Shown: positions 1-9,449, numbered from the stretch's first letter. The stretch is 50,932 bases of DNA from Lachnospiraceae bacterium (GCA_017396145.1 JAFQMS010000029.1:1-50932), one strand, 5' to 3'. Notes: a model not told the origin generated them from the letters alone. Translations and numbers: made by a program.

Positions 1-1
1 C

Positions 2-1657
2 TGGAGTAATATTAATCCTAATAGTATATCAACACATTTGGATGATAAAAATGTTTATTATGGATATGGAGAAGCCCATGACCACACATATAATTTCAAT
101 ATAACCAAGGCGGTAAAAGGCTGGATGGTTGGAAATATGAATAAAAATAAAGGGATTGTGCTGAAACTGGATAATAGTGTGGAGTCAGGAACATCAGAGG
201 TTGTAAGAGCCTTTGGTTCATACAATAGAAGTTCAGGACAGCCATACTTAGTTGTAAATTATAATACAACAGGGGATTTACCGTTTGCTGATAATACCTT
301 GTATTTTAATAATTGGTTAGCCGGCACATATCTTGGATATGACACAACAAATTTGTCTTTGGTTCGTGGAACACTAACTAGTTTGGGAAATGACATAAAA
401 TGGGAGATTAGAAAGGTGGATGGTGGATATATAATTCGTTCTAAAGCAGACACGACAAAGTATCTGGCATCTCCGGTTGATACATCATCAATAACAGCAG
501 AAGTTGTTAATGTAAAGGATATGTCCATACCAGAGAGATGTAAATGGACAATGACAAAGTTGGAGGATGGTTATTGTACGATACGGAACATATATAGCGA
601 AAGATACTTGTACCAAAACGGTACGAATGCAGGACTTGCATCTACTTTAGGTACTGTAGGAACAAGTGGTTATAGGCAAAGGGTATGGAGATATGCATCA
701 ACAGGTTATTATGGAACAAGTAGTAGTTCTACAAAGACAGAACTTAACAGTAACTTTACAGTTGATACCTGTTCTATATTTGCGGGAGAAAGTATTATAC
801 CAACAATAAATATAAGTCCAAGTAATGCATTATGGGCAGACGCAACAGATTTTTACTATAGCGGATATGATACTACAAAAATCTCGTATGACATACTCAC
901 AGGGACATTTACCAGTATATCTACATCTACGAGTATGTACAGTACTCAGGTGACAGCGACACATAGAGTTACGGGATTAAGTAAGACGTTTACGTTTGTC
1001 GTGAATCCAAAAGCGCAATTGATTGGTGTAGTGCCACCTACAAGTGAAGAGGATACGAATTCGTGGATATATACGGTACAACCTACAGTGGAAAGTATTG
1101 GATATAGCGAAGCTGTAGGGAATTATGGTTCCTATACGACGAGTGCAATGAAAAACTATCTAAATAATAATGAAAATGGTTTGTTTGTAATCAAATGTCA
1201 TGGGATACTTAACGGTTCAGATGAACCAAGCTTAATAATATCTCATGCTAGTAATTCATCAGCACCTAATCCGTTAAATATTGAACTAGGTATAAATGAT
1301 TTTAATGATATAAATCTGCAAAATATGAAATTATGTGTATTTGCAGCATGTCATTCAGGGCACGGTGGAGAAGGATACAATAATCTTCCAAATGCAGCGG
1401 TAAATGCTGGTGCAGAGACAGCTATAGGGTTCAAGGACAGAATAGCAGGTGGTTCAATTATTTTGGATTCATTAATTGAAGATAAAACGGACACTTGGTT
1501 AGAACACTTCTTTTTATGGATGGAACAAGGAAAGACAGTTGAAGAGGCGTGTGAAACTTTAAAATTATTTTTTCAAAGACCCGTAGATGATATTTTATAT
1601 GACTCTTATGGATTTGATAAGTATTATATTGCAGGTAACAAGGAACTAACTTTTTAA
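2..1657 (+). CDS. Secreted CHAT/caspase-like protease with DNRLRE and ricin-type regions (5' partial)
   Basis: The reading frame is open from base 2, so the true start lies upstream and only the C-terminal ~551 codons are present. The first ~85 residues resemble the end of a DNRLRE domain (NITKAVKGWM, SSGQPYLVVNY). Next is a ricin-like beta-trefoil stretch of about 130 residues with GGYIIRS and GYCTIRN blocks, then an Ig-like beta region. The last ~200 residues look like a CHAT/caspase-fold peptidase: a His motif (VIKCHGIL, His about residue 400 of the partial frame) and a Cys motif (CVFAACHSGHGG, Cys about 450), then AETAIGFKDRI. Family knowledge makes these the His/Cys dyad. DNRLRE and ricin modules suggest cell-surface or extracellular action. 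A lipoprotein and a membrane protein follow closely, so all three may form one surface unit. The substrate is unknown. Confidence 0.72.
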   Translation, partial: WSNINPNSISTHLDDKNVYYGYGEAHDHTYNFNITKAVKGWMVGNMNKNKGIVLKLDNSVESGTSEVVRAFGSYNRSSGQPYLVVNYNTTGDLPFADNTLYFNNWLAGTYLGYDTTNLSLVRGTLTSLGNDIKWEIRKVDGGYIIRSKADTTKYLASPVDTSSITAEVVNVKDMSIPERCKWTMTKLEDGYCTIRNIYSERYLYQNGTNAGLASTLGTVGTSGYRQRVWRYASTGYYGTSSSSTKTELNSNFTVDTCSIFAGESIIPTINISPSNALWADATDFYYSGYDTTKISYDILTGTFTSISTSTSMYSTQVTATHRVTGLSKTFTFVVNPKAQLIGVVPPTSEEDTNSWIYTVQPTVESIGYSEAVGNYGSYTTSAMKNYLNNNENGLFVIKCHGILNGSDEPSLIISHASNSSAPNPLNIELGINDFNDINLQNMKLCVFAACHSGHGGEGYNNLPNAAVNAGAETAIGFKDRIAGGSIILDSLIEDKTDTWLEHFFLWMEQGKTVEEACETLKLFFQRPVDDILYDSYGFDKYYIAGNKELTF

Positions 1658-1669
1658 GGAGGATACAAT

Positions 1670-2449
1670 ATGAAAAAAATTATATTTTTACTATGTATTA
1701 TTTTGACATTTACCGCTTGTGGTAGTCGTAAAGAAGCAAATGTAGTAACTGAAAATAATAAAGAAAAAGATTATGTAGTTAATTATACTCAACTACAAGG
1801 GGGTAAACTTGAGAATGTAGAAAAAGAAAAAACGGTAGAGTTTTTAGGCGAAGAATATCAAGGAAGTTATAGTATATCAGAATTGCAGCCATTGCATATT
1901 GACGGGGTTGACGGATACACAGGGGAGAAAGATGGAAGAGTAATTTACTTTGAGGTTGATAGAAAAAGTGGAGAACTTTATAGAATTATGGGACTGAAAG
2001 ATGTTTGGTGTGAGGAGGTTTCAACAAAAACCGAAGAAGAATATGAAATGATAGCAAGGAACATAGCAAAAGAATATGCAGACATAACAGAGTGGGACAT
2101 GACATTGGAAATGGAGGAAGGGGAGCATCCAACAAGAAGTTATACTTTCTGTAAAAAGTATGGAGATTATTTGTCTGCTAATATCATTTATATTCAATTG
2201 AATGAAAATGGAGAAATGTTTGGAATAGAGGTAAATCTATTGGAGATGGGGGATGATGAGATTGAAGCATGGGTTGACCAATTTGACGAGAAAACGGCAG
2301 ATGAGAAAGTTATCAACAAGATGCTTACAGAAAAATCGAAAGAAGTAACTATTAGGGGAAAAATAATTGTTCAAAATGGAGAAAGTATTGCAATGTGCTA
2401 TTCTTTTGAGGATATTACAGGAAGCTATTGTCTAGTTACAATGGAATAG
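1670..2449 (+). CDS. Lipoprotein of unknown function, possibly PepSY-like
   Basis: A 259-residue protein with a lipoprotein signal: MKK, a hydrophobic stretch, and the lipobox FTACG with Cys about residue 17. It should be lipid-anchored outside the membrane. The mature part is acidic and has two segments that look like repeated alpha/beta units ending in 'basic-strand-G' patterns (GRVIYFEVDRKSGELY near residue 90; NIIYIQLNENGEMFGIEV near 180). These recall PepSY-like modules, but this is a weak resemblance. The ribosome binding site AAGGAGG lies 6 bases before the ATG. It starts 12 bases after the CHAT-protease gene, so the two are almost certainly cotranscribed. It could be an inhibitor, chaperone or anchor for that protease; nothing in the sequence decides this. 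Confidence 0.7.
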   Translation: MKKIIFLLCIILTFTACGSRKEANVVTENNKEKDYVVNYTQLQGGKLENVEKEKTVEFLGEEYQGSYSISELQPLHIDGVDGYTGEKDGRVIYFEVDRKSGELYRIMGLKDVWCEEVSTKTEEEYEMIARNIAKEYADITEWDMTLEMEEGEHPTRSYTFCKKYGDYLSANIIYIQLNENGEMFGIEVNLLEMGDDEIEAWVDQFDEKTADEKVINKMLTEKSKEVTIRGKIIVQNGESIAMCYSFEDITGSYCLVTME

Positions 2450-2462
2450 AAAGGGTGATACT

Positions 2463-2834
2463 ATGAGAGTCTTACTAGGTTACTTACTATATTGCTTAAT
2501 ATTTATAGTTATTGCTTTAGTATATGCTTTTATTTGTTTTTACATAAATAGAAAACTGGTAAAGACATTGCCGTATCTAGGTGTGATAACAGTTTTTTGG
2601 TTGTTGTTACCTTGGGATGGAAAATTTTCTAGAATAGAATATGAAAATATCTATAGGTGGTTTCTTGTAATTAGAGATATTATCTATGTAATTGTTAGTG
2701 TGGGGATGCTTGCTCTAGCAATGAAAATGTCAAGAAAGAAGCATTTGATTATTAGAATACTGTATTGCGGAAGTGTTTTGGCATTTAATCTGTATTGTGC
2801 ATATGGTGGAAGGATACATTGGATAGGATTGTAA
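2463..2834 (+). CDS. Small integral membrane protein, unknown
   Basis: A 123-residue protein with about four predicted membrane segments (residues ~3-26, 36-50, 68-86 and 96-114) and short polar loops. No family is recognised. AAAGGGTGA lies at a normal distance before the ATG, and the gene starts 13 bases after the lipoprotein, making it the last gene of the CHAT-protease unit before a bidirectional terminator. Its position suggests a role with its two neighbours, but its function is unknown. Confidence 0.6.
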   Translation: MRVLLGYLLYCLIFIVIALVYAFICFYINRKLVKTLPYLGVITVFWLLLPWDGKFSRIEYENIYRWFLVIRDIIYVIVSVGMLALAMKMSRKKHLIIRILYCGSVLAFNLYCAYGGRIHWIGL

Positions 2835-2855
2835 ATACAGAAAATAATGATAATG

Positions 2856-2900
2856 ACAAAAAAGATGCAACATAGATTTTTGCTATGTTGCATCTTTTCT
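2856..2900. terminator. Bidirectional intrinsic terminator
   Basis: A perfect 11-bp stem (GATGCAACATA at 2864-2874 with TATGTTGCATC at 2884-2894) is flanked by A-runs on the left and T-runs on the right, so it can serve both the convergent membrane-protein gene and the symporter gene on the other strand. Confidence 0.85.
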
Positions 2901-4307
2901 TTATTTCTTCATTTTCTCAAAATATTTCTTAGTTTCACTTACAACCACACCGCTTAAAGTAATAACTGCTATAAGGTTAGGTATCGCCATCAGACCGTTT
3001 AGTATATCGGCTATAGTCCATACTGCAGATACTGTCATAAATGGTCCAATAAACACTGCAAGAATATATATAATCTTATATGCTTTTAAAGCTTTTGGCT
3101 TATTGCCTATTATGTATTCAAGACATTTTTCGCTATAATAATTCCAACCAAGAATGGTTGTAAACGCAAAGAATACAAGGCACATCATAAGGATGAATGC
3201 AGACATTCTTTCAGGGAATGGAAGTCCCATCTGAAATGCTTTGGTTGTTACTGCGACGCCTTCTAATCCCATATCCCATGCACCTGTAATTACTATAGAG
3301 ATTCCGGTCATTGAACATACAATGATTGTATCAATTATCGTTGCTGTCATTGATATAAGGCCTTGTCTGACAGGCTCATCTGTTGAAGCTGTAGCAGCTG
3401 CGATTGGTGAAGAACCAAGACCTGCTTCGTTAGAGAAAATACCTCTTGCCACACCTTTTTGCATTGCTATCATCATAGCACCCAGAGCACCACCTGCTGC
3501 GGCTCTAAGTCCGAAGGCGCTTTCAACTATTTCGCTTATTGCTGCAGGGACTTTTGTGATGTTGCATCCGATAATTGTAATAGCACAAAGTACATAAGTG
3601 ATAGCCATAAATGGTACTACTACCTGGGCAACACTGGAGATTCTTTTAATACCACCAAGAATAACCATGGCTGCACATATGGTTAGAAGCACGCCTGAGA
3701 TTATTACAGTATATGAATAATCTCGACCTAAAATAGTTGTAGACCAAGAGTTGTCTGGGTCAAAGAAGTTATTAACTGCACTGGTAATTCCGTTAATCTG
3801 AGTAAATGTACCAATTCCAAGAAGACCTACACCTACACCTAATACTGCAAATATTACAGCAAGCCATCGAAAATTCTTACCCATACCTTTTTGAATATAG
3901 TAGAATGGACCGCCTACGATACGACCATCTCTTGTTCTATGTCTGAATTTTACTGCAAGAAGACATTCCGAATACTTAGTTGCGGTGCCTATTATTGCAG
4001 CAACCCACATCCAAAAAAGTGCGCCAGGACCACCGGCAACAATGGCTGTTGCTACACCTACGATGTTACCTGTACCGATTGTGGCAGAAAGAGCGGTGCA
4101 AAGGGCAGCAAAACTTGAAACTTCTCCTACACCTTCCTTCTTCTCGTTAGAGAAGAGGTATTTGAAAGCTAAGGGAAATTTTCTAATCTGAAGTCCTCTA
4201 AGTTTTATAGTAAGGATAAGTCCTACAGTAAGAATAAGGACGATAAGAGGAATACCCCATACGATGTTGTCAATTTTGACTAGTATTTCATTAAGTGTGT
4301 TAAACAT
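2901..4307 (-). CDS. Sodium:alanine/glycine symporter (AGCS family)
   Basis: A 468-residue polytopic transporter with the AGCS hallmark regions: N-terminal NTLNEILVKIDNIVWG, the ATIGTGNIVGVATAI loop, GGPGALFWMWVAA, and the IFSNEAGLGSSPIAAA signature near residue 290. It should cotransport alanine or glycine with Na+ (some homologues use H+) across the cytoplasmic membrane. Length matches the family (about 450-540). It is a single-gene unit, divergent from pepD, which releases amino acids from dipeptides, so both may serve amino-acid supply. Substrate cannot be read from the sequence. Confidence 0.9.
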   Translation of the reverse strand: MFNTLNEILVKIDNIVWGIPLIVLILTVGLILTIKLRGLQIRKFPLAFKYLFSNEKKEGVGEVSSFAALCTALSATIGTGNIVGVATAIVAGGPGALFWMWVAAIIGTATKYSECLLAVKFRHRTRDGRIVGGPFYYIQKGMGKNFRWLAVIFAVLGVGVGLLGIGTFTQINGITSAVNNFFDPDNSWSTTILGRDYSYTVIISGVLLTICAAMVILGGIKRISSVAQVVVPFMAITYVLCAITIIGCNITKVPAAISEIVESAFGLRAAAGGALGAMMIAMQKGVARGIFSNEAGLGSSPIAAATASTDEPVRQGLISMTATIIDTIIVCSMTGISIVITGAWDMGLEGVAVTTKAFQMGLPFPERMSAFILMMCLVFFAFTTILGWNYYSEKCLEYIIGNKPKALKAYKIIYILAVFIGPFMTVSAVWTIADILNGLMAIPNLIAVITLSGVVVSETKKYFEKMKK

Positions 4308-4531
4308 GTGTGCATTTCCTTGTGTTGATTTATTTAAGTTTATTAATAAAAAAATACTTTAATGATATAATAATGTTTAAGTGTTAAAAATTTAACGCTA
4401 ACGCTAAATAGTTTAGCATAGATTTGAGATGCATACAATAAATTAGTTGAAATATTTAGTGAAAAAAATAACATTGTATGATAGAATTATAAAAGATGTG
4501 AGAATCACTTCGGAATGGAGAAACAATTATT

Positions 4532-6025
4532 ATGGAAAATATTCGTTCGGCGGAAGCTGTGTTTAATTATTTTAAGAGTTTATGTGGAATTCCTCATGGT
4601 TCAGGAAATACCAAGATGATAAGTGACTATCTTGCGTCATTTGCCAAAGAACTAGGATATGAGTATATTCAAGATGAATTGAATAACTTGATTATTTTTG
4701 TGCCTGCAAGTGACGGATATGAACAAGAGGAACCTCTTATTATCCAAGGACATATGGATATGGTATGTGAAAAGACTCCTGATTGTAATATAGATTTTAA
4801 AAAAGATGGGCTTGAGGTTGTTAATGATGGAATATATTTATATGCTAAGAATACAACTCTTGGTGGAGATGATGGAATAGCTATTGCTTATGCTATGGCT
4901 ATTATGGCTGACAAAGAGATTAAGCATCCGGCGTTAGAGGTTGTGTTCACTGTGGACGAAGAGGTTGGAATGGATGGAGCAGCATTCGTTGACCTTAGTA
5001 TGTTGAAGAGCAAAAAACTTATTAATATAGACTCTGAGGAGGAAGGCATTTTCCTTACTAGTTGTGCTGGTGGAAGAAATGTTTGTGGTGATTTTGAATT
5101 TTCTTATGACAATATGAAGGGCTTAAAGGGCAAGATTATAATTGATGGCCTTAAAGGAGGACATTCAGGTTGTGAGATTGATAAGGGCAGAGCTAATTCT
5201 AATATGCTTATGGGTAGATTGCTTCTTGCTGCGAAGAATGTGGTTAAAGATAGTGACAATAATATTGGCACGAATTATGAAAAAGATAAACTCTTTGCAG
5301 TTATGTCAGTTAATGGTGGTTTGAAGGATAACGCGATTCCAAGAAGTACTGTACTTGATATTGTGTTTTCTGAATGTGTGAGAGAGGATATAGTTAGTCT
5401 TGTAGAAGAACTTGAATGTAAACTTCGTAATGAGTATCAGGCTTCTGATGGAGAGGTTAGAGTAAGTTTTATAGTGGAAAACGATGATGACACTGAAGAA
5501 TATAAAGTTTTGTCTGATGAGAGTGAAAGAAAACTTTGTATGATTCTTAATAATGTACCTAACGGTATACAAAGTATGAGTATGCATGTTAAGGATTTGG
5601 TGGAAACATCATTAAATCTTGGTATATTAAAGACCACAGATGAGGGACTTTACATTAGTTTTGCGGTGAGAAGTTCTATAGATAGTGCTAAGGAATATCT
5701 GTCAGACAGACTTTCAGACTTTATAGAATTCCTTGGTGGTAGGGTTAAGGTGTCAGGTGATTATACCGGCTGGCAATACCGAGAGAATTCTCCTTTAAGA
5801 GATAAGTTTATTGCCAACTATGAAAAACTTTATGGTGAAAAACCACAGGTGACAGCTATTCATGCAGGACTTGAGTGTGGTATTCTTGCAAGTAAGATTG
5901 AGGATTTGGATTGCATATCATTGGGTCCGGATATTTTAGATATTCACACAGTGGAGGAAAAACTTAATATAGCATCAACATTAAGAACATGGAATCTTTT
6001 ATTGCATGTTCTTGCAGATAAGTAA
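4532..6025 (+). CDS. pepD: Aminoacyl-histidine dipeptidase / cytosolic nonspecific dipeptidase (M20C)
   Basis: A 497-residue M20-family metallopeptidase that hydrolyses dipeptides such as Xaa-His in the cytosol. Visible zinc-site motifs are GHMDMV (His about 77), GGDDG (bridging Asp about 115), VDEEVG with the catalytic Glu pair (about 145) and NIDSEEEG (about 170). The lid-domain motif GGLKDNAIPR is near residue 265 and a C-terminal HAGLECG holds the final metal His. Length fits the PepD subfamily. A GGAG sequence precedes the ATG. The gene stands alone, divergent from the amino-acid symporter, and ends at a strong hairpin terminator. Confidence 0.93.
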   Translation: MENIRSAEAVFNYFKSLCGIPHGSGNTKMISDYLASFAKELGYEYIQDELNNLIIFVPASDGYEQEEPLIIQGHMDMVCEKTPDCNIDFKKDGLEVVNDGIYLYAKNTTLGGDDGIAIAYAMAIMADKEIKHPALEVVFTVDEEVGMDGAAFVDLSMLKSKKLINIDSEEEGIFLTSCAGGRNVCGDFEFSYDNMKGLKGKIIIDGLKGGHSGCEIDKGRANSNMLMGRLLLAAKNVVKDSDNNIGTNYEKDKLFAVMSVNGGLKDNAIPRSTVLDIVFSECVREDIVSLVEELECKLRNEYQASDGEVRVSFIVENDDDTEEYKVLSDESERKLCMILNNVPNGIQSMSMHVKDLVETSLNLGILKTTDEGLYISFAVRSSIDSAKEYLSDRLSDFIEFLGGRVKVSGDYTGWQYRENSPLRDKFIANYEKLYGEKPQVTAIHAGLECGILASKIEDLDCISLGPDILDIHTVEEKLNIASTLRTWNLLLHVLADK

Positions 6026-6058
6026 GCGTATGATAAGTTAATATACTCTAACAGGTTA

Positions 6059-6093
6059 AGAGACATTGTTGAATGTAACAATGTCTCTTTTTA
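6059..6093 (+). terminator. Intrinsic terminator of pepD
   Basis: A perfect 12-bp stem (AGAGACATTGTT and AACAATGTCTCT) with a 6-base loop is followed by TTTTTA. It starts 34 bases after the pepD stop codon. Confidence 0.88.
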
Positions 6094-6144
6094 CTTATTC
6101 GTACAGGATAACCATTATCAAATATTTGCACTAAACAACTTTGT

Positions 6145-6762
6145 TTATCCAAGACAATTTGAACTTCTATCAAATGCAGGGTTAAATGCATAGAAGTTGT
6201 TGGAATCAAGGTGATCATTTACAATCTGCAGACACTCGCCAAAGCGCTGGAAGTGTACAACTTCTCTTTCTCTTAAGAATTTTAATACATCACATACATC
6301 AGGTGAATCTTTACATAGTCTTAAAAGGTTGTCGTAGGTTGTTCTTGCTTTTTGTTCTGCTGCCATATCTTCTGTCAGGTCAGTTATAGGGTCGCCTTTA
6401 GATTGAAGATAGGCTGTAGTAAAAGGTGTGCCACCGGCAGATTGAGGATAGATTCCTATAGTATGATCTGTGTAGTACGGAGCAAAGCCGCAGTCTTCAA
6501 TTTGTTTCATTGTAAGGTTTCTGGTAAGCTGCTTAACTATACTTGCTATGATTTCCATATGAGCAAGTTCTTCTGTACCAATGTCAGTTAGTGCAGCGCA
6601 GGCTTCTTTATAAGGCATTGCATATCGTTGAGAAAGATAGCGAAAAGAAGCAGCAGCTTCACCATCTGGACCACCATACTGGGAAATGATAGCCGTGGCT
6701 AACTTTGGGTTGGTCTCTTTGATGTTTACAGGGTACTGTAGTCTTTTTTCATAAATCCACAT
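6145..6762 (-). CDS. cotJC: Spore coat protein CotJC (manganese-catalase-like)
   Basis: A 205-residue ferritin-like protein of the CotJC/manganese catalase family, found in the inner spore coat. It begins MWIYEKRLQYPVNI, the standard CotJC N-terminus. Metal-site helices include EAAASFRYLSQ (near 35) and GTEELAHMEII (near 63), with a later EREVVHFQRFGE. A longer frame adds nine residues, but AAGGAGG sits inside that extension, 8-9 bases before this ATG, so the shorter start is right. The ATG overlaps the cotJB stop codon by one base (TAATG), indicating translational coupling. Expected expression is in the mother cell during sporulation (family knowledge). Confidence 0.93.
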   Translation of the reverse strand: MWIYEKRLQYPVNIKETNPKLATAIISQYGGPDGEAAASFRYLSQRYAMPYKEACAALTDIGTEELAHMEIIASIVKQLTRNLTMKQIEDCGFAPYYTDHTIGIYPQSAGGTPFTTAYLQSKGDPITDLTEDMAAEQKARTTYDNLLRLCKDSPDVCDVLKFLREREVVHFQRFGECLQIVNDHLDSNNFYAFNPAFDRSSNCLG

Positions 6763-7007
6763 TAGCACATACCTCCTTCCCAAGGCCAAGGGCTGTTAAC
6801 CCAGTCAAAATAATTCTCGTTTTCGTTACAATTTGCAGTCAAAGGACCATATTGTTGTTCGTAGTTTTCCACTGCTTCTTTGTACATACTTCTATAGACA
6901 TGATATGCTTTGAGTGCAGCTTTATCACATGGATGAGTATCAAGATATAGAATGATGTCATATAAAACAAGACCAATACTTGCAAGTGATTTAACAGTAT
7001 TGTTCAT
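6762..7007 (-). CDS. cotJB: Spore coat protein CotJB
   Basis: An 81-residue protein of the CotJB family, beginning MNNTVKSLASIGLVLYDI and ending WVNSPWPWEGGMC, the conserved tail of the family (aromatic NSPWPWEGG). It is a partner of CotJC needed for coat assembly. AAGGAGG lies 7-8 bases before the ATG; an upstream TTG would add seven residues that contain this ribosome binding site and is rejected. The start overlaps the cotJA stop by one base and the stop overlaps the cotJC start by one base. Confidence 0.92.
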   Translation of the reverse strand: MNNTVKSLASIGLVLYDIILYLDTHPCDKAALKAYHVYRSMYKEAVENYEQQYGPLTANCNENENYFDWVNSPWPWEGGMC

Positions 7008-7195
7008 TATCTTTCCCTCCTTCCGCAAAACTTTAGATTTAGTTCAGGAAATGCTGTTCCACAATGCAATGCTTTAACTGGTTCGTATAGGGTGCTCCAT
7101 TGCTGGATGGGTACATAAGCCATTGCTATAGGATTATTTGAGTAACTATCTCTCATAGGTCGGCAACTGTGATTATAAGAATAACAATTTTTCAT
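7007..7195 (-). CDS. cotJA: Spore coat-associated protein CotJA
   Basis: A 62-residue protein matching the CotJA family: AMAYVPIQQWSTLYEPVKAL followed by GTAFPELNLKF, where the family pattern is 'AMAYVPWQ.W...Y....AL..GT.FPEL..PF'. It is the first gene of cotJABC, with one-base stop/start overlaps throughout. The ribosome binding site (GGAAGA) is weak. The promoter must lie in the 86 bases shared with the divergent phosphodiesterase gene; a mother-cell sigma factor is expected, but I could not assign -35/-10 boxes with confidence. Confidence 0.88.
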   Translation of the reverse strand: MKNCYSYNHSCRPMRDSYSNNPIAMAYVPIQQWSTLYEPVKALHCGTAFPELNLKFCGRRER

Positions 7196-7281
7196 AATTA
7201 TCTTCCATTTACTTTTTTTATATTTTATGATAATAAATAGTAAAGGTTACGAATAAAATAGTCAGAAAGGGCTTTTTAGTT

Positions 7282-7827
7282 ATGAGATTAATGATAGCTT
7301 CAGATATACATGGAAGTGCATATTACTGTGAAAAAATGATAGAAACTTATGAAAAAGAAGGAGCGAACAGACTTATTATTCTTGGAGATATTCTTTATCA
7401 TGGTCCTAGAAATGATTTGCCTAAAGAGTATGCTCCCAAGAGAGTTATTTCTATGTTGAATAATATGAAAGAGAATCTGCTTTGTATTAGGGGTAATTGT
7501 GATACAGAGGTGGACCAGATGGTATTAGAGTTTCCTGTGCTTGCAGATTACGGGGTGTTATTGTTTGAAAACAAAATGTTTTATCTTACACATGGACACA
7601 GATACAATGAGACTAATGTATTACCTATGCCTAAAGGAAGCATTATGATGAACGGACATACCCATGTACCTAAGTTTGCTTCATATGAGAATTACACCTT
7701 TATTAATCCAGGGTCAGTATCTATCCCAAAAGAAAACTCTCCTCACAGCTATGTGATAATAGAAGGAGGAGAATGTGTGTTTAAAGATATAGAAACTAAT
7801 ATGGAATATGAAAGGCACACAATATAA
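7282..7827 (+). CDS. yfcE: YfcE/MJ0936-family metallophosphodiesterase
   Basis: A 181-residue calcineurin-like phosphoesterase. The metal-binding motifs are in order: SDIHG (residue 7), LGDILYHGPRN (34), RGNCD (near 73), THGHR (near 105) and NGHTHVP (near 126), which matches YfcE family phosphodiesterases in both spacing and length. It should hydrolyse phosphodiester bonds with Mn2+ or similar metals; the physiological substrate is not established for the family. It is divergent from cotJABC and convergent with the SpoVAF-like gene, so it is probably monocistronic. Confidence 0.85.
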   Translation: MRLMIASDIHGSAYYCEKMIETYEKEGANRLIILGDILYHGPRNDLPKEYAPKRVISMLNNMKENLLCIRGNCDTEVDQMVLEFPVLADYGVLLFENKMFYLTHGHRYNETNVLPMPKGSIMMNGHTHVPKFASYENYTFINPGSVSIPKENSPHSYVIIEGGECVFKDIETNMEYERHTI

Positions 7828-7847
7828 GAAAAAGCGAAACTAGATAA

Positions 7848-9380
7848 TTAGCGCATCTTATGAGTTGTTTCTTTCCAAATGTTAGCTGGTTGTGCCTTTG
7901 GCGTTGTATAGCGAAATACCAGAGTCTTTAGTGCCTTGAAATTGAAAGGGTATAGAGGCCAAAAGTAACTTTTGCCGCCGAAGGTAGGAGTAGTTGTTAA
8001 TGAAAGAGTAATAAGAACCACTCCTAATAAAAAACCGGCGATACTATGGTTTAAGCAACCACCGATGCCTGTAGTAAGCACAAGCATCAATCTGTAAAGG
8101 CGCAAGGCGTCTCCAAATTCTACATAGGGTAGTGCCAGTGTTGCTAAAAGAGTTAGTGCTTCGTAGAAGAGAATTTCCGTGGAGGCCCAATTAAGGGTGG
8201 TGGCAATGTCTCCAATAATTAGTCCGCCTACAATTGAAAGGGAACTACTATATCCTGAAAAGGAATGGGCGCTGGCATACTTGAATAAATCCAGACCCAG
8301 TTCTACAAATAAAACATAAATAAACATTCTTATAAAGGATATCTCATCTCCTGTAACTGAACTAAGCCATTTAGGGAGAGCGTGTTGCATACTTCCTAAT
8401 AGTAAAAAGAATGGCATGAGAAACACGGAAGTAAGGATTGAAACGAAACGAATAAAACGAATGTAATTGCCTACTGCAGGGTTCTTGTAGTAGTCTTCTG
8501 GACTTTGTGTGTACTGAAACAATGTGGTTGGAAGAACTAACACATAAGGGGAAGTATCAGTGACTATGGAGATGTATCCTTCGGAGAGATAACTGGCAAC
8601 TACATCAGGACGTTGTGTCGAAACCATAGAGGGCATGGGATTGTACCATCTTTTTTTGACTAAAAGTTCTTCTATACTTTTATGCCCCATGGTAATACCG
8701 GATAGTTTGGAGGTTAAAAGGGTTTCTTTAACTTTTTTTACAAGTTCAAAGTCACATTTACCATGGATGTATCCAATGGATACATCTGTTTTTGTTTCTG
8801 TGCCAAGACTTATTCGGTCAAATATTAAATCACAGTTACGAATGCGACGTCGAATAAGCGCTGTATTAGAGGTTAGTGACTCGGTGAAACTATCCTTTGC
8901 CCCTTTTGTAACTATTTCAACATCCGGTTCACTTATGCTTCGACTGGGATAATTACGGCAATCTAGAACGATTGCTTTATCAAAACCATCTATGAATAGT
9001 ATGCTTGGACCGCTTAATATGTGTTTTAATATTTTTTCCCAAGAATCACATAACTCCGCCTGACCATATGTTATCTTAGTGTTCATAAACACTTCTATGT
9101 CGTTTATTGCGTAATCTGATGAACTGTCTTCTATCAATAGGTCAGAAAATATTAGTTGCAAAACATCATTATTAATTAAACCGTTTACACCAATCCAATA
9201 TGCTCTGTTGTGCCCTATGTTAAAGTTTCTGATTAATACATCGGAAGCTGTTTTAAGGTGTAGTTTTTCGGTAAGATAGAGTATGTTAAGTGATAAGTTA
9301 TTGGAAAGTTTGTCTGTTTTATTCAAGTCATTAAGATGACTGGATTCGCGTGGGGTGCTTATGTTGTCAGAATTGTTCAA
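7848..9380 (-). CDS. spoVAF: Spore germination protein, GerA/SpoVAF family
   Basis: A 510-residue GerA-family membrane protein. The cytoplasmic N-terminal half carries family blocks (ILFIDGFDKAIVLD, TESLTSNTALIRRRIRN, ISLGTETKTDVSIGYI). The C-terminal half has about five membrane segments starting near residue 310 (PAVGNYIRFIRFVSILTS, IIGDIATTLNWAS). The block YYKNPAVGNYIRFIRF and the ending SYFWPLYPFNFKAL fit SpoVAF better than GerAA, but no other spoVA gene is in the window and a GerXA role is possible. It starts at TTG; AAGGAG is 8 bases upstream and no ATG is well placed. It probably acts in the inner spore membrane during germination. Confidence 0.82.
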   Translation of the reverse strand: MNNSDNISTPRESSHLNDLNKTDKLSNNLSLNILYLTEKLHLKTASDVLIRNFNIGHNRAYWIGVNGLINNDVLQLIFSDLLIEDSSSDYAINDIEVFMNTKITYGQAELCDSWEKILKHILSGPSILFIDGFDKAIVLDCRNYPSRSISEPDVEIVTKGAKDSFTESLTSNTALIRRRIRNCDLIFDRISLGTETKTDVSIGYIHGKCDFELVKKVKETLLTSKLSGITMGHKSIEELLVKKRWYNPMPSMVSTQRPDVVASYLSEGYISIVTDTSPYVLVLPTTLFQYTQSPEDYYKNPAVGNYIRFIRFVSILTSVFLMPFFLLLGSMQHALPKWLSSVTGDEISFIRMFIYVLFVELGLDLFKYASAHSFSGYSSSLSIVGGLIIGDIATTLNWASTEILFYEALTLLATLALPYVEFGDALRLYRLMLVLTTGIGGCLNHSIAGFLLGVVLITLSLTTTPTFGGKSYFWPLYPFNFKALKTLVFRYTTPKAQPANIWKETTHKMR

Positions 9381-9449
9381 AGTGAAGTCTCCTTTTCGCT
9401 AATACAAATTATTAGTATTAATGTTTCCTAAAAGGAGGAATTTATTCTC

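Noticed and set aside
3241-4191. Plus-strand reading frames opposite the symporter gene
   Set aside because: They mirror the low-complexity hydrophobic codons of the symporter, lack ribosome binding sites and match no family.
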